Shown in pieces: positions 23,678 to 33,820 of a stretch of DNA of 64,000 bases. A program made the translations under genes and the position numbers. Numbering within the stretch: the stretch's first letter is position 1; every line of letters starts with the position of its first letter. The notes beneath the pieces are model-generated. The model was given only the letters and a program-made list of their open reading frames with translations, had not been told where the DNA came from and ran no database searches. This DNA comes from [Phialemoniopsis] sp. UDSM-2020 (lineage: Eukaryota; Ascomycota; Sordariomycetes; Thyridiales; Thyridiaceae), in contig JAEILZ010000006.1 in the NCBI GenBank assembly GCA_018873225.1, positions 1,302,001 through 1,366,000 of the forward strand, in the 5' to 3' direction.

Positions 23678-25682
23678 ATGTCGGCGCCGTCGCGGGTGGC
23701 GACACGCGCCTGCCGTAGGACAGTTTCCTCTATTCCAAGGTGTCAAAATGCCTCGAGGCACAACTCAACCGCGGCATTCACAAGCCAATTCCCCACACGC
23801 CAGCCCACGACAACGCCGAGGCGGCAAAGACCTGTCGCGCCGCTGCCGACGAGGTTCCAGAGCAGGTTCTTCTCCGTGACGAGGAGATGTCGAGACGACG
23901 AGGCGGAGGAGAGCTTCGACCCCAAGGAGATTGAGCGCGAGAGCGACGAGGTGGACGTGTGCATCGTGGGCGGAGGGCCCGCGGGCCTCAGCGCCGCCAT
24001 CCGCCTCAAGCAGTTGGCCAACGAGGCCGGCAATGAGGACTTACGCGTCCTGCTACTCGAAAAGGCCGGCGAGCTCGGCGCCCACATCCTATCAGGTGCC
24101 GTCATCCAGCCCACTGCCATCAACGAGCTCATACCCAACTGGCTCGACGAGGACAACCCGGACCGCTTCGAGCACGCGACCCCGGCCGGTAACGACAAGA
24201 TGCGCTTCCTGACCAAGACCTCCGCCATCCCGCTCCCCGCGCCGCCGCAGATGCACAACAAGGGCAATTACATTGTCAGCTTGAACCAGTTCACGGCTTG
24301 GCTCGGCGCGAGGGCCGAGGAGGTTGGTGTGGAAGTCTACCCGGGCTTCGCCGCCTCCGAGGTGCTCTACAAACCCGACGGGTCGGTCAAGGGCGTCGCC
24401 ACCAACGACCTAGGCATCTCGCGCAGCGGCAAGCCGAAGGACTCGTTCGAGCGCGGCATGGAGTTCCACGCCCGCGTCACCTTCTTCGCCGAGGGCTGCC
24501 ACGGCAGCCTGACCAAGCAGGTCATCAACAAGTTCGACCTGCGCCGCGACAGCCAGCCCCAGACGTACGGCCTCGGCGTCAAGGAGGTCTGGGAGATCGA
24601 GCCCGAAAAGTTCAAGAGCGGCGAGATCGTCCACTCGATGGGCTACCCTTTACCCTTCGACACGTACGGCGGCGCCTGGATGTACCACTTTGGCGAGAAC
24701 CTCGTCTCCATCGGCCTCGTCACGGCCCTCGACTACCCCAACCCCTGGCTCTCGCCCTATCAGGAGTTCCAGAAGCTCAAGCAGCACCCGGTCTACCGCT
24801 CCGTCCTCGAGGGCGGCAAGTGCATCTCGTACGGCGCCCGCGCCCTCGTCGAGGGCGGCTTCCAGTCCATCCCCAAGGTCGCCTTCCCCGGCGGCGCCCT
24901 CATCGGCGACTCGGCCGGCTTCGTCAACGTGCCCAAGATCAAGGGCACCCACAACGCCATGAAGTCGGGCATGCTGGCCGCCGAGTCGGCCTGGACGGCC
25001 CTAAGCGAGGACGACGGCGGCTCCGTCTTCCTCTTTGGCTACGAGGACTCACTGCGCAATTCGTCCATCTGGAAGGAGCTCAAGGAGGTGCGCAACCTGC
25101 GCCCTTCGTTCCAGACCCCGCTCGGCCTGCTCGGCGGCCTCGCCTGGTCCGGCCTCGACTCGTTCCTGTTCAAGGGCCGCGTGCCTTTCACCTTCAAGCA
25201 CCACGCCGACCACTCGGCCACCAAGCCGGCAGACCAGTGCAAGAAGATCGAGTACGAGAAGCCCGACGGCAAGATCTCGTTTGACATCCTGACGAGCGTC
25301 TCGCGCACGGGCACCAACCACGAGGAGGACCAGCCGGTGCACCTGCAGGTCAAGGACTGGGACCAGCACGCCGTCGAGACGTGGCCGGCGTTCAAGGGCG
25401 TCGAGAACCGGTTCTGCCCGGCCGGCGTGTATGAGTACGTCGAGGATGCCTCCAAGCCCAACGGGGTGAGGTTCCAGATCAACGCACAAAAGTAAGTTTT
25501 TGTCTACTATTCTACCTGTCCTGTTCGCCGCTTGGTTCCGGCACGTATGACACTTTGCTGACCTCTTACCTCCTTGTTCTAGCTGTATTCACTGCAAGAC
25601 CTGCGATATCAAGGCTCCCAATCAAGATATAAACTGGCAGGTGCCTCAGGGCGGCGAGGGCCCCAAGTACTACATGACGTAA
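23678..25682 (+). CDS. CIR2: electron transfer flavoprotein-ubiquinone oxidoreductase (ETF-QO), mitochondrial
   Basis: Passes electrons from ETF (fatty-acid and amino-acid oxidation) to ubiquinone at the inner mitochondrial membrane. Exons are 23678-25491 and 25583-25682, about 637 aa, close to human ETFDH. The first 70 residues are Arg/Ser-rich, without acidic residues, and suit a mitochondrial presequence. The FAD-binding motif is [19 protein letters not shown], followed by [19 protein letters not shown]. The 4Fe-4S cluster cysteines are visible near the end: one in [12 protein letters not shown], and three in [19 protein letters not shown], the last split across the intron. The tail [11 protein letters not shown] is conserved. 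It has strong GC3 bias. No second reading frame is needed; long overlapping open frames in this stretch are GC-bias shadows. Confidence 0.97.
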
Positions 25683-28600
25683 AGGACATCAAATCAAATA
25701 TAAGAATACTGTGAATACCCCAATATGAGGCTTAGCCTTCGCTGCGATCATATCGTGACCATGTATTAGTCCCTTTGTTGGTAATAATGCATCTACGAGA
25801 AGCACATAGACAGCTGCCTAGACAGATCATGCAATTCTGAGCGCAAATACTCCTGAGATAGAGAGTGTCCGGCGCTTCCGCATATGTGGCATGCTATATT
25901 TTCCTGCCTGCAGCAGCTTGCAAACATGAATATGCATATGGGATATGCAGGTCTGGAGCAAACATTTTCTCCGCATTCCAGATGTAGCTTTCAGCTTTGA
26001 AACATGGACCGGAGACGAAAGCACTCCATCGTATGCATCGCACGAAAACGACGCGCGCGTGTGGGGGGCGCGTACAGCATGGACCGCAGTCCGGAGCGCC
26101 GTAGGATTTGGCTGACCCCCAACCAACGAAGCGGGATGCATCCAGTATCTTTCTTAATTTGGCTGCATGGGCTCTTTGATTAAACAAAGCTGACATGCAG
26201 TCTTCGCCCAACTGCCATAGGGCCTAAGCGCTTTTTGTTCCCTATCCGCCCAATGGCAGCCTGCCTCTGGCATCCTTGTCGTCATCCGCCATCAATTACC
26301 GTACCGACAAATGCAGGACTGCTGCAACAGGCCAGCCGTCCGTTTGCAAATCGCGAAATCTCCCCAAGCCTTGGTTGGTACCTACCAAGGGTGTAGGCAA
26401 GGTCGACCGGATCTTTACGGATACTTGCAGTATTGGCAATACCACGTTTGTTGGCACTCAAAGTCTCAGACGAGCATATTTCATGTCGCAAGCCACAAGC
26501 TACTCGAGGAATGAGGACAGATATGCATTGCGAATGCGCATGTTATGCGGTGGATGAAGGCAGCCATGGTTCACCAAGAGGTTGTGCAATTTGATTTGTG
26601 CACAACCAGAGACACAAATGAGTCATAATGCAAAAAGGGAGGGAGTGAACAAGGCTGGGACGCACAAAGCATGCGCAGAGAAGGGCGAAGGGGGAGCGGG
26701 TCAAGCACCGACAGGGATGGTTGCTGTTGGCGGCCTGAGCTAAGGCGTGATGCCGGTTGTACCTCTACATCTGGACATCCGTGGGTTCAGTGCGGCCTGG
26801 ATTTTTAGGGCTTGTAGGCTGTCGCCGAGGTTGGGAGGGGGCCTTTCAGGGGGGTTTTGAGGAACGGCCCAGAACCTCCACTCCTCTGAAATTTGCTCCT
26901 CAACTGACAAGCCAGGGGGGCCGACCCCCCTAGTGGAGGATAGGTGAGGGGGGGGGGAACGAGTTGGAAGCCGTGAGAAGAGTTTCCATCTCCTGAGACG
27001 CGCCTCGAGCGACGTGTAGCAGATCTCCGAAGCGACGTGATGACGGTGGCAGCAGTAGACCAGTCCAACCTCTACTGTCCGGACGCGGGTGGGACGGGGG
27101 ACAGATGGCGGAGGTGAGAGATGGCCATGCTACCGAGCATCTCGGCATGCATCGTTTGCTCTTGAGCAGTGAGGAAGATTCTGTTCGAGAAAGGAAAATG
27201 AGATTGCTAAAAAAGCAAGGCAAACAAAGAGAAGCAGAAAATAAGATGACGGGTAAGAAATGGCAGGAGAGGGGAAGAAGCAAACCCGACGGCGAATGAA
27301 AGACTTGGACACAGGTCCTACCAGACCCTAGGGTTGACAGGGATGCCTGAGGCTGGGGCCACGCCGAGTGGGTCGCACTTAGCGACAGTGCTATCTCCGA
27401 AAATGATGTTACACGAACCGCGCCGTCCACGGTTTTGGGCTTGGTCCCTCGTCATGGTGGAGATTTGGCCGAGTCGAAGGGAGATGATGATAATCCTGAA
27501 TCGCGTAGGGGTGCGAGAGGGGCCTGCACGACAGGAACCGATCACCGCATGCTTTCGGAGGTCGCGATGGCCTTGGATTTCCATCTCGTCGCCGCATGGT
27601 GTCGTGGTGGCTTCTCGTTGTCGAGTGAAAATTCTGAAGGGGAAATGCAACGGGAACAAGCAGCAGGCAGAAATGATGGCGCCTGTAGCCTAGTGCTTGA
27701 GCCGAAGCTCTCCCGCTCCGTCGCCACAATCTGTCACGGCTCTGCACTCATCGTATTGGGTGAGACGCTTGTTCTTTGATGATTGTGCTGCCAGAAAAGA
27801 AAGTGAAAAAAAGAAAAGGGGCCGGGCGGGAGCATGATGTTGAACGAAGCAATGCCTGGAGATTCCAAGCAAGCGTGTTTGATCGAACACAGTTGCGTAT
27901 GCAAACTGAATCCAAATGCGAGGGGGAAAAGCCTCTTGGTTCCATGTATGTAAGAAGAGACAAAAATCGACGGGGCGTCAAGCTTTGGCTGCTTGGGATA
28001 AGGAGGTGCAAAGTGTTTCAGAAGGAGGGTGTGGTGGTGTTGCATGTGCGCCCGAGTGTCGCCAGTCCAGGGTTGGATTACGAAAACTGGTGGGCTGGAC
28101 GGTGGGTTTCGCAGGAAAAGCAACTGCATCAGTGGCTGCCAAGGATCCAGCATGGCCAGCTCTTTGGGATGCGCAAAGATGCGCAAGTACCGGTACTTCC
28201 AGCCATGGCATGCGTCGTCTCCTGAGCGACAGCCAGAGAAGTGCGGTTTGTGGGTCTCAAAAACACAAAAGGGGAGGGAAAAGGACGCTTTACGGGTGCT
28301 GATTGGCTAAAACTCTGCTAGCGCGCCCCCTGAACGACTGGCCAGGAAAGCTTCCCAGCAGCGGACCCGCCGCCACAGCCAAATCTTCTTGCCTCAGGTT
28401 GCCACAGCGTGCTGCAGGTGAAAATTATAAGAAGGCACCACTCCCCTCGCCCGCCTGTTTTGAAAATTCTTGCGCGGAAGTCCCGACCGGCCCTACGTAT
28501 TTGCTACATCTACGTTTGGCCTCTTTTTTTTAATACCCACCCACACACACACACCCCTCCCCCTCACCTGACCACACCGAATCCCAACGTCACCACGACC

Positions 28601-29435
28601 GTTGCGATTCCTTGGCAAAACCTCTCAATCTTCTTATCTTCATCTCTGCGTAGTGTGTGCGCAAAAAAAGAAGAAGCCCCTATTTAGATTTAATCTCGTC
28701 GACGAGTCCTCAGGAAGACATCGCGACAAAGCCCACAGGCGTTCGGACAGACTGCGCTCGCGCTCTATCGACTCGGACCCCTCCACCCTTTGTCGACGAC
28801 GTCAACTTGTTTCTCGACCGACGACGACCATCCCATAAAAAAGGCCATCTTCGTTGCACCGCCTGTAGTGCATCGAGATCAAGAATAGAGTGCGCGGCCA
28901 TCGCCATACCTTCATTGAGCCTGATTTGGAAAAAGAAAGAGTGAGAGGATTGTTCGAGAATCCTTCACCCGTGTTGAACATCACACCTCTTACTGGAACA
29001 CAAAGTCATCACCACGACTTGTGTGTTGTCTGCGAAGTCCCGAAGATTGAAAGATCCGGTTCTTTGCTCGTCTATCTCTAGAGCAGCGATAGTTGGGGAG
29101 GCATTCACTTGTTCATCTCCTACTTCTGGTAAGTCTTGTCGTGGTGTCAGTCACTATCGCCTCAGACTCTGGTCCATCTGCCCATTCACCTGGCCCTCTC
29201 TGAGCACCCTCTCACTTTTGCCCTCACCTTGCCTTCACCTGGGCTCCGTACAAGTCGTACCACCTTGTTTTTATTTTGCCTCGCGCAAAGTATTTAAAAT
29301 CCGCCACCCACCCATCTCCACCGAGACGCGATTGCTTCCACTTCTCCATCTTCAGTGGTTACCAGGCACTAACCGACCCATTCAGATCTGCTCTTGTCGG
29401 TTTTTCTACCAGCGGATACTTGACCCTCTTTCAAT
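25683..29435. other. long intergenic region and TBP 5' leader
   Basis: This 3.75 kb before TBP holds G-rich and C-rich hairpin sequence around 26820-26950, a short CA run near 28542-28552 and, close to TBP, a pyrimidine-rich leader. A GTAAGT donor at 29129 paired with the acceptor TTTTTCTACCAG ending at 29412 would make a 284-nt 5'-UTR intron. I find no supportable protein or RNA gene. Confidence 0.5.
26875..26939. other. nested inverted repeat with G6/C6 hairpin
   Basis: An outer 8-bp stem (CCTCCACT at 26875-26882, AGTGGAGG at 26932-26939) encloses an inner hairpin of six G (26915-26920), CCGA, and six C (26925-26930). It lies in non-coding DNA; purpose unknown. Confidence 0.6.
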
Positions 29436-30387
29436 ATGGAGGCGATTCAAACGCATCCCTCGAACGCGGCGCAGGCCAAGGCCTTTACTGCCCCTGGCTC
29501 CCTGTCCTTCCCCACCGGTCACAGCGAGTTGACGCCTCCGAATGACGCGGTTAACGGCCAGCGCCCCGTTGTCAACGGTGGCCAGCAGCCAGGTACTCAA
29601 CCCGTCAATGGTACTGGGGTGACTCCCGCGACTCCTGCTGCGACCCCTGCTGCGATCCAGGGAGGTAGTGGTTTGACCCCGACTCTGCAGTATGTATTAC
29701 CCCCGCCTTGATTGCGTGGGTGTATCTGAGGGCTTATCACGCCTGTAAAGGAATATCGTTGCCACGGTCAACCTCGATTGCCGTCTGGACCTCAAGACGA
29801 TTGCGCTCCATGCTCGCAATGCCGAGTACAACCCCAAGGTACTACTGATCCGTCACAGAAGTTCTTTCTTTGACACAGTTGGCTAACACGCAAGAAAAGC
29901 GTTTCGCGGCTGTCATTATGCGTATCCGCGAGCCTAAGACGACTGCTCTGATCTTCGCCTCCGGCAAGATGGTTGTCACTGGTGCCAAGTCTGAGGATGA
30001 CTCGAAGCTTGCTTCCCGCAAGTACGCTCGTATCATCCAGAAGCTTGGATTCAACGCCAAGTTCACGGATTTCAAGATCCAGAACATCGTTGGTTCTTGC
30101 GATATCAAGTTCCCCATTCGTCTCGAGGGTTTGGCTTCGCGCCATCACAACTTCAGTTCTTACGAACCTGAGTTGTTCCCTGGTCTCATCTACCGCATGA
30201 TCAAGCCGAAGATTGTCCTGCTCATCTTTGTCAGCGGCAAGATCGTCCTCACCGGCGCCAAAGTCCGTGAGGAGATCTACCAGGCCTTCGAGATGATTTA
30301 CCCTGTGCTTCAAGGTTTGTCTACATCTCTGGCCTATGAATATGACCTGATCACTAATTTTGGAAATCAGATTTCCGCAAGGTCTAA
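29436..30387 (+). CDS. SPT15: TATA-binding protein (TBP)
   Basis: General transcription factor bound to TATA elements as part of TFIID, also used by Pol I and Pol III. Exons are 29436-29689, 29751-29838, 29900-30314 and 30371-30387, about 257 aa. The last exon only supplies the end DFRKV and the stop. The non-conserved N-terminus (about 85 residues) is rich in Pro/Gln/Thr/Asn. The saddle domain follows with two direct repeats: [20 protein letters not shown] with [20 protein letters not shown], and [16 protein letters not shown] with [19 protein letters not shown]. These are near identical to yeast and human TBP. The start ATG follows a pyrimidine-rich leader with a likely 5'-UTR intron. Confidence 0.98.
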
Positions 30388-31194
30388 TTTGGATCTGTTG
30401 GCATCACGTTGCACGTACTCTCCCCCTATCACTGTACGATACGACCTCTCACTTCCGAGATACCTCCACCTCTTCTCCGTTCGCGGCAGCTTGGTGTCCA
30501 GTGTGTCTGTATAGGACATCACTACACTAGTTTGCCTGTACAACTTTTTTGTCGATTTTTCAAGCTGCATTGCATTGGCGTTCAGAAGGACCGGCCTACA
30601 AAGGGAAGGGCCATACATCTGGGTTTTTTTTTGGGCGGGAAGAAAAAGCTCGTCACGATTCGTTTTTTCTCTACGACAAACATCACGCACTTTTAGATTG
30701 CACCTGGCATATCACTCTGGCCGCCCTGTCTGCAACAACACGGGTTGCTCTGGGCTGGCCTTGCCGTCTTAATACGTGCTGTTCCCGGTAGAAGGGAACA
30801 GGCGGTGGATGGGATGGAGTAGATTTTTGACGATGATGTTTGGATTGACTGTGACTGTCTCACTGCCTCGGCAAGCGTCAATCAACCCCCAGCGCAGCAG
30901 TGGGTCAGACCCTCACAGCGTGGTCACATTGCATTTATCTGTTAAGACAAACACAAACCATGCGCCTCGCCTCGTCTGATCTTATCAGGGAGGCTGATGG
31001 ATTCTTTTGACTCGCAGATTTTGCCGGTACCCTGTTGGCTCTTGCTCTTCAGCAGGCCATCGCGGGTCTGGCTTCTCAGTAGACAAATACCATCTCATCT
31101 TGCGCAAACTGGCCTTCACGTGCATCTTCACTGTGATGATGTCTGGTGTCTGGTGATCTGCAGTTAATTTGCTCAAATATGTCTCGCTGTGAGT
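30388..31194. other. convergent intergenic spacer
   Basis: Shared 3' region of TBP (plus) and the flavoenzyme gene (minus). T-rich stretches near 30545 and 30620 may belong to the TBP 3' UTR. No gene is seen. Confidence 0.6.
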
Positions 31195-32664
31195 TCACAA
31201 CTTAGCCTGCTTGTGCATAGATGATGCCTTGAGTTCTCTGTCCAGTATCAGGCCTGGAATGCCGCCTCGGCTGCCATCCTCTGTGACGACCGAGTCCCAG
31301 GCCGAGAAGGTCCTGCTGTCTTGCAATGACCACTTGCCCTTGAATGCTGCAGGGCAGTTGCCGGACAGAGTGTCGACGATCTTGTCTCCGATGACAGGAA
31401 GGAATTTGAAGCCGTGGCCGCTGCCTCCGGTCGCCAAGAACAAGCCCTTCCACGAGGGGTGGTAGTCGATGATAAAGTCGCCGTCGGGGGTGTCTGTGTA
31501 CCAGCACAGCCTGGTATACTTGAAGGGGCGATCATGTATAGCTGGCAACGGCACCATCTCTCGTAGGCCTTCTCGGAGGTCACGCATCCCTTCGTCGGGG
31601 ATGACGAGGCTAGGGTTGGTCAGGTGGGTCATGGGTAGCGAGACGGTGGGCTTCGAAGGGGCTGAACTCGGCGACGGTGGCAGCGGTGACAGGTGTGAGG
31701 ACGGGTTGAGGTAGCCGTAGGCGTGGCGGGCGACTTTGAGAAGGCGGTTCGCTGGGGGGATGATGAAGACGCCGGTGGTCAGGTTGAGCAGCACGGGCAT
31801 CTTGGAGAGGAGAGCTTGCTCTTCTTCCGTGATGTCAATGTAGCCCAGCACCTGGCCCGTCGCCGAGGCGTGGCCTGTCAGGTTCAGCAGGGCGCCGGTC
31901 CACGCCCCGGTCGCGAGGACGACCAGGTCGGCAGTGAGGATGCTCTTATCAGAGAGCCTCACGCCAGTGACTCTGTCGCCATCGTGCTCCAGGGCAGAGA
32001 CGGTGCCGCTAATGAACTCGACGCGTCCTGTGCTCTTGACGCGGTCATAGAGCCACTTCATGCTCGCCTCGGCATCGGCCCACCCGCTGGCCGAGTTGAG
32101 GTAGCCAGAGCTGCCCGAAGTGCCTCCGGTGCGCACGGCATCGCGGATGGCCTCCTTACTGGGCAGGAAGCGTATCTTGTCCTGAAGGGCAGGCTCCTTC
32201 TTAGCCATGGCCGAGATGTTATCCCAGCTGGCACGGACGTAGCCTACGCCATCCTTCTTGGCTGAGGCCTGACCCCGGGAAGGGACAGAAGCGATGTCGC
32301 CACCTGCTACGAGTGCGAGACCGCTCTCTGTATAGCGTCCCTCCCCGCCTAGCTCACCGGGCCCTTGCCGGCGCCAGTGAACCTGGGCTTCGGCGGCGAG
32401 GTCAGCGTACGCAGGGTCCGCGTAGTCGGGGCGGATGATACGCGACGTGTCGATGCTCGAGGCATCTCGCGAAGGGAAAACAGCCTGGTCGGCAGTCCTA
32501 TCTACAACACGGATGGTCGTGCCCGCATAGGCAGGGCGCTGGGACAAAGCATAAGCTGTGCTGAGCCCGAAGACGCCGGAGCCAACGATGAGGATTGATG
32601 AGGGAGCAGAGAAAGAAGAAGTTGTAGAAGAGGAAGAAGAATTGGAAGTGGAAGCAGGAGGCAT
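31195..32664 (-). CDS. FAD-dependent amine oxidase, fructosyl-amino-acid / saccharopine oxidase-like, peroxisomal
   Basis: Single exon, 489 aa from the ATG at 32664. The frame extends upstream to 32772, but the shorter start places the FAD motif near residue 25, as usual for the family. Motifs include SILIVGSGVFGLSTAYALS (Rossmann GXGXXG), an IDTSRIIRPDYADPAYADLA block, and TGAWTGALLNL. LCWYTDTPDGDFIIDYHP carries the Cys (about residue 387) that binds FAD covalently in MSOX/fructosyl-amine oxidases, and GGSGHGFKFLPVIG follows. The protein ends AKL, a valid type-1 peroxisomal targeting signal, fitting an H2O2-producing oxidase. A poly-Ser N-terminus precedes the FAD domain. Substrate could be a glycated amino acid, saccharopine, pipecolate or sarcosine; the sequence alone does not decide. 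Confidence 0.88.
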   Translation of the reverse strand: MPPASTSNSSSSSTTSSFSAPSSILIVGSGVFGLSTAYALSQRPAYAGTTIRVVDRTADQAVFPSRDASSIDTSRIIRPDYADPAYADLAAEAQVHWRRQGPGELGGEGRYTESGLALVAGGDIASVPSRGQASAKKDGVGYVRASWDNISAMAKKEPALQDKIRFLPSKEAIRDAVRTGGTSGSSGYLNSASGWADAEASMKWLYDRVKSTGRVEFISGTVSALEHDGDRVTGVRLSDKSILTADLVVLATGAWTGALLNLTGHASATGQVLGYIDITEEEQALLSKMPVLLNLTTGVFIIPPANRLLKVARHAYGYLNPSSHLSPLPPSPSSAPSKPTVSLPMTHLTNPSLVIPDEGMRDLREGLREMVPLPAIHDRPFKYTRLCWYTDTPDGDFIIDYHPSWKGLFLATGGSGHGFKFLPVIGDKIVDTLSGNCPAAFKGKWSLQDSRTFSAWDSVVTEDGSRGGIPGLILDRELKASSMHKQAKL

Positions 32665-33820
32665 TATGGAAAGAAGAGAGAAAAGGGTAAGAATAAATTG
32701 TGGTCGGGTTGAGACAGGTAAAATTAACAAGCTTTGGTGCCTTCCTCCTCGATCAGTGCGTGACCGGGCCAATCACCAGCCTGCTTTTCGAGCCCTGGAC
32801 GACCTGGGAGCCTTGAAAGCCGGGACAAGTGGGTGCGAGTGTGTTTGGTAGCGCGTAAGAACCCGAGTCCAGCCAGTGAATTGACGCGCCTAGTCGAAGT
32901 TCGGACGCTTTGTCAACAGGATCGATCGGTGAGCAAGATCTTTTCCCTGCAGGTATCTTGTCTGGTTGGTGTGCGTGAGCTATGTGGCTTTCGTGCAGAT
33001 CGGGGCGGAAACACGCCTTGGAGGCTCTGGCGTGTTTGGCCACGCCAATGTAAGGGAGGAATGGGCAGATTAAATGGGCGACTTGGACCTTGAGCATCGA
33101 CTCCTCAATCGGAGCCAGCTACCGTAGTTCATGTGGGGAGACTTTCCCCCTAGACCGCACTTTGCCGGCGCCATCGTCGAGCAAGGGCGCGTGAGGGACA
33201 TGGGTGCAGCAGGAAAAACGAGAGTATGATACGACTCGGTGAGTCTCCCTTGGCTGGGCGCAGCTCGTATTCTCGATCGGATGAAGCATTACAATCGAGC
33301 ATGAACATGCATAGATAGCAAGACGAGACTCACAAACAGTTCATTGCACCTGGGGTCCCGATTCCATGTCATACTTTCCAGTGAGCTGTATGAAGAATGC
33401 AGTGGACATGACTGGTTTCTTGACGAGTCCCTAAATGGTAGGCTCTGAGTGCTTAAGCAGGGGAAGAATCAATGCTGCTGGATTCAATTAATTTCGTGCT
33501 CCTGTTCTGGGGCCGACGTGAGTCTTTGATGCTTTGATGGGTCAGCCGCGCTCAAATTTGACCCCACTTCCAGCGGAAACCTGCCTAATCAAGATGTGTG
33601 GATCGCCTCAACGCCATCGCAAACGAAGCTCAGCTCCAACGTCCATCTTTGTCAGCCAGGCTGACGTTTCGCCATGCGCCTTCGCAACTGAGTCCCATTT
33701 TCCGACCCAAGAACTTTATGTGTTTAGCGACAGCATAGACCTACGACAATTGAGACTGGCGTCGCGCAGTCGGCCTGGACGCGCCCATTACTCTGCGCTC
33801 CAGCATGCGCTTTGCCCACA
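32665..33820. other. divergent promoter region, oxidase / U2-associated factor
   Basis: This 1.15 kb lies between two divergent starts. C/T-rich sequence lies just upstream of the oxidase start (read on the minus strand). No ORF is supportable. Confidence 0.55.

Noticed and set aside
24298..25284. 328-codon Arg/Pro-rich frame inside ETF-QO
   Set aside because: Alternate-frame shadow caused by high GC3 in a clear ETF-QO gene.
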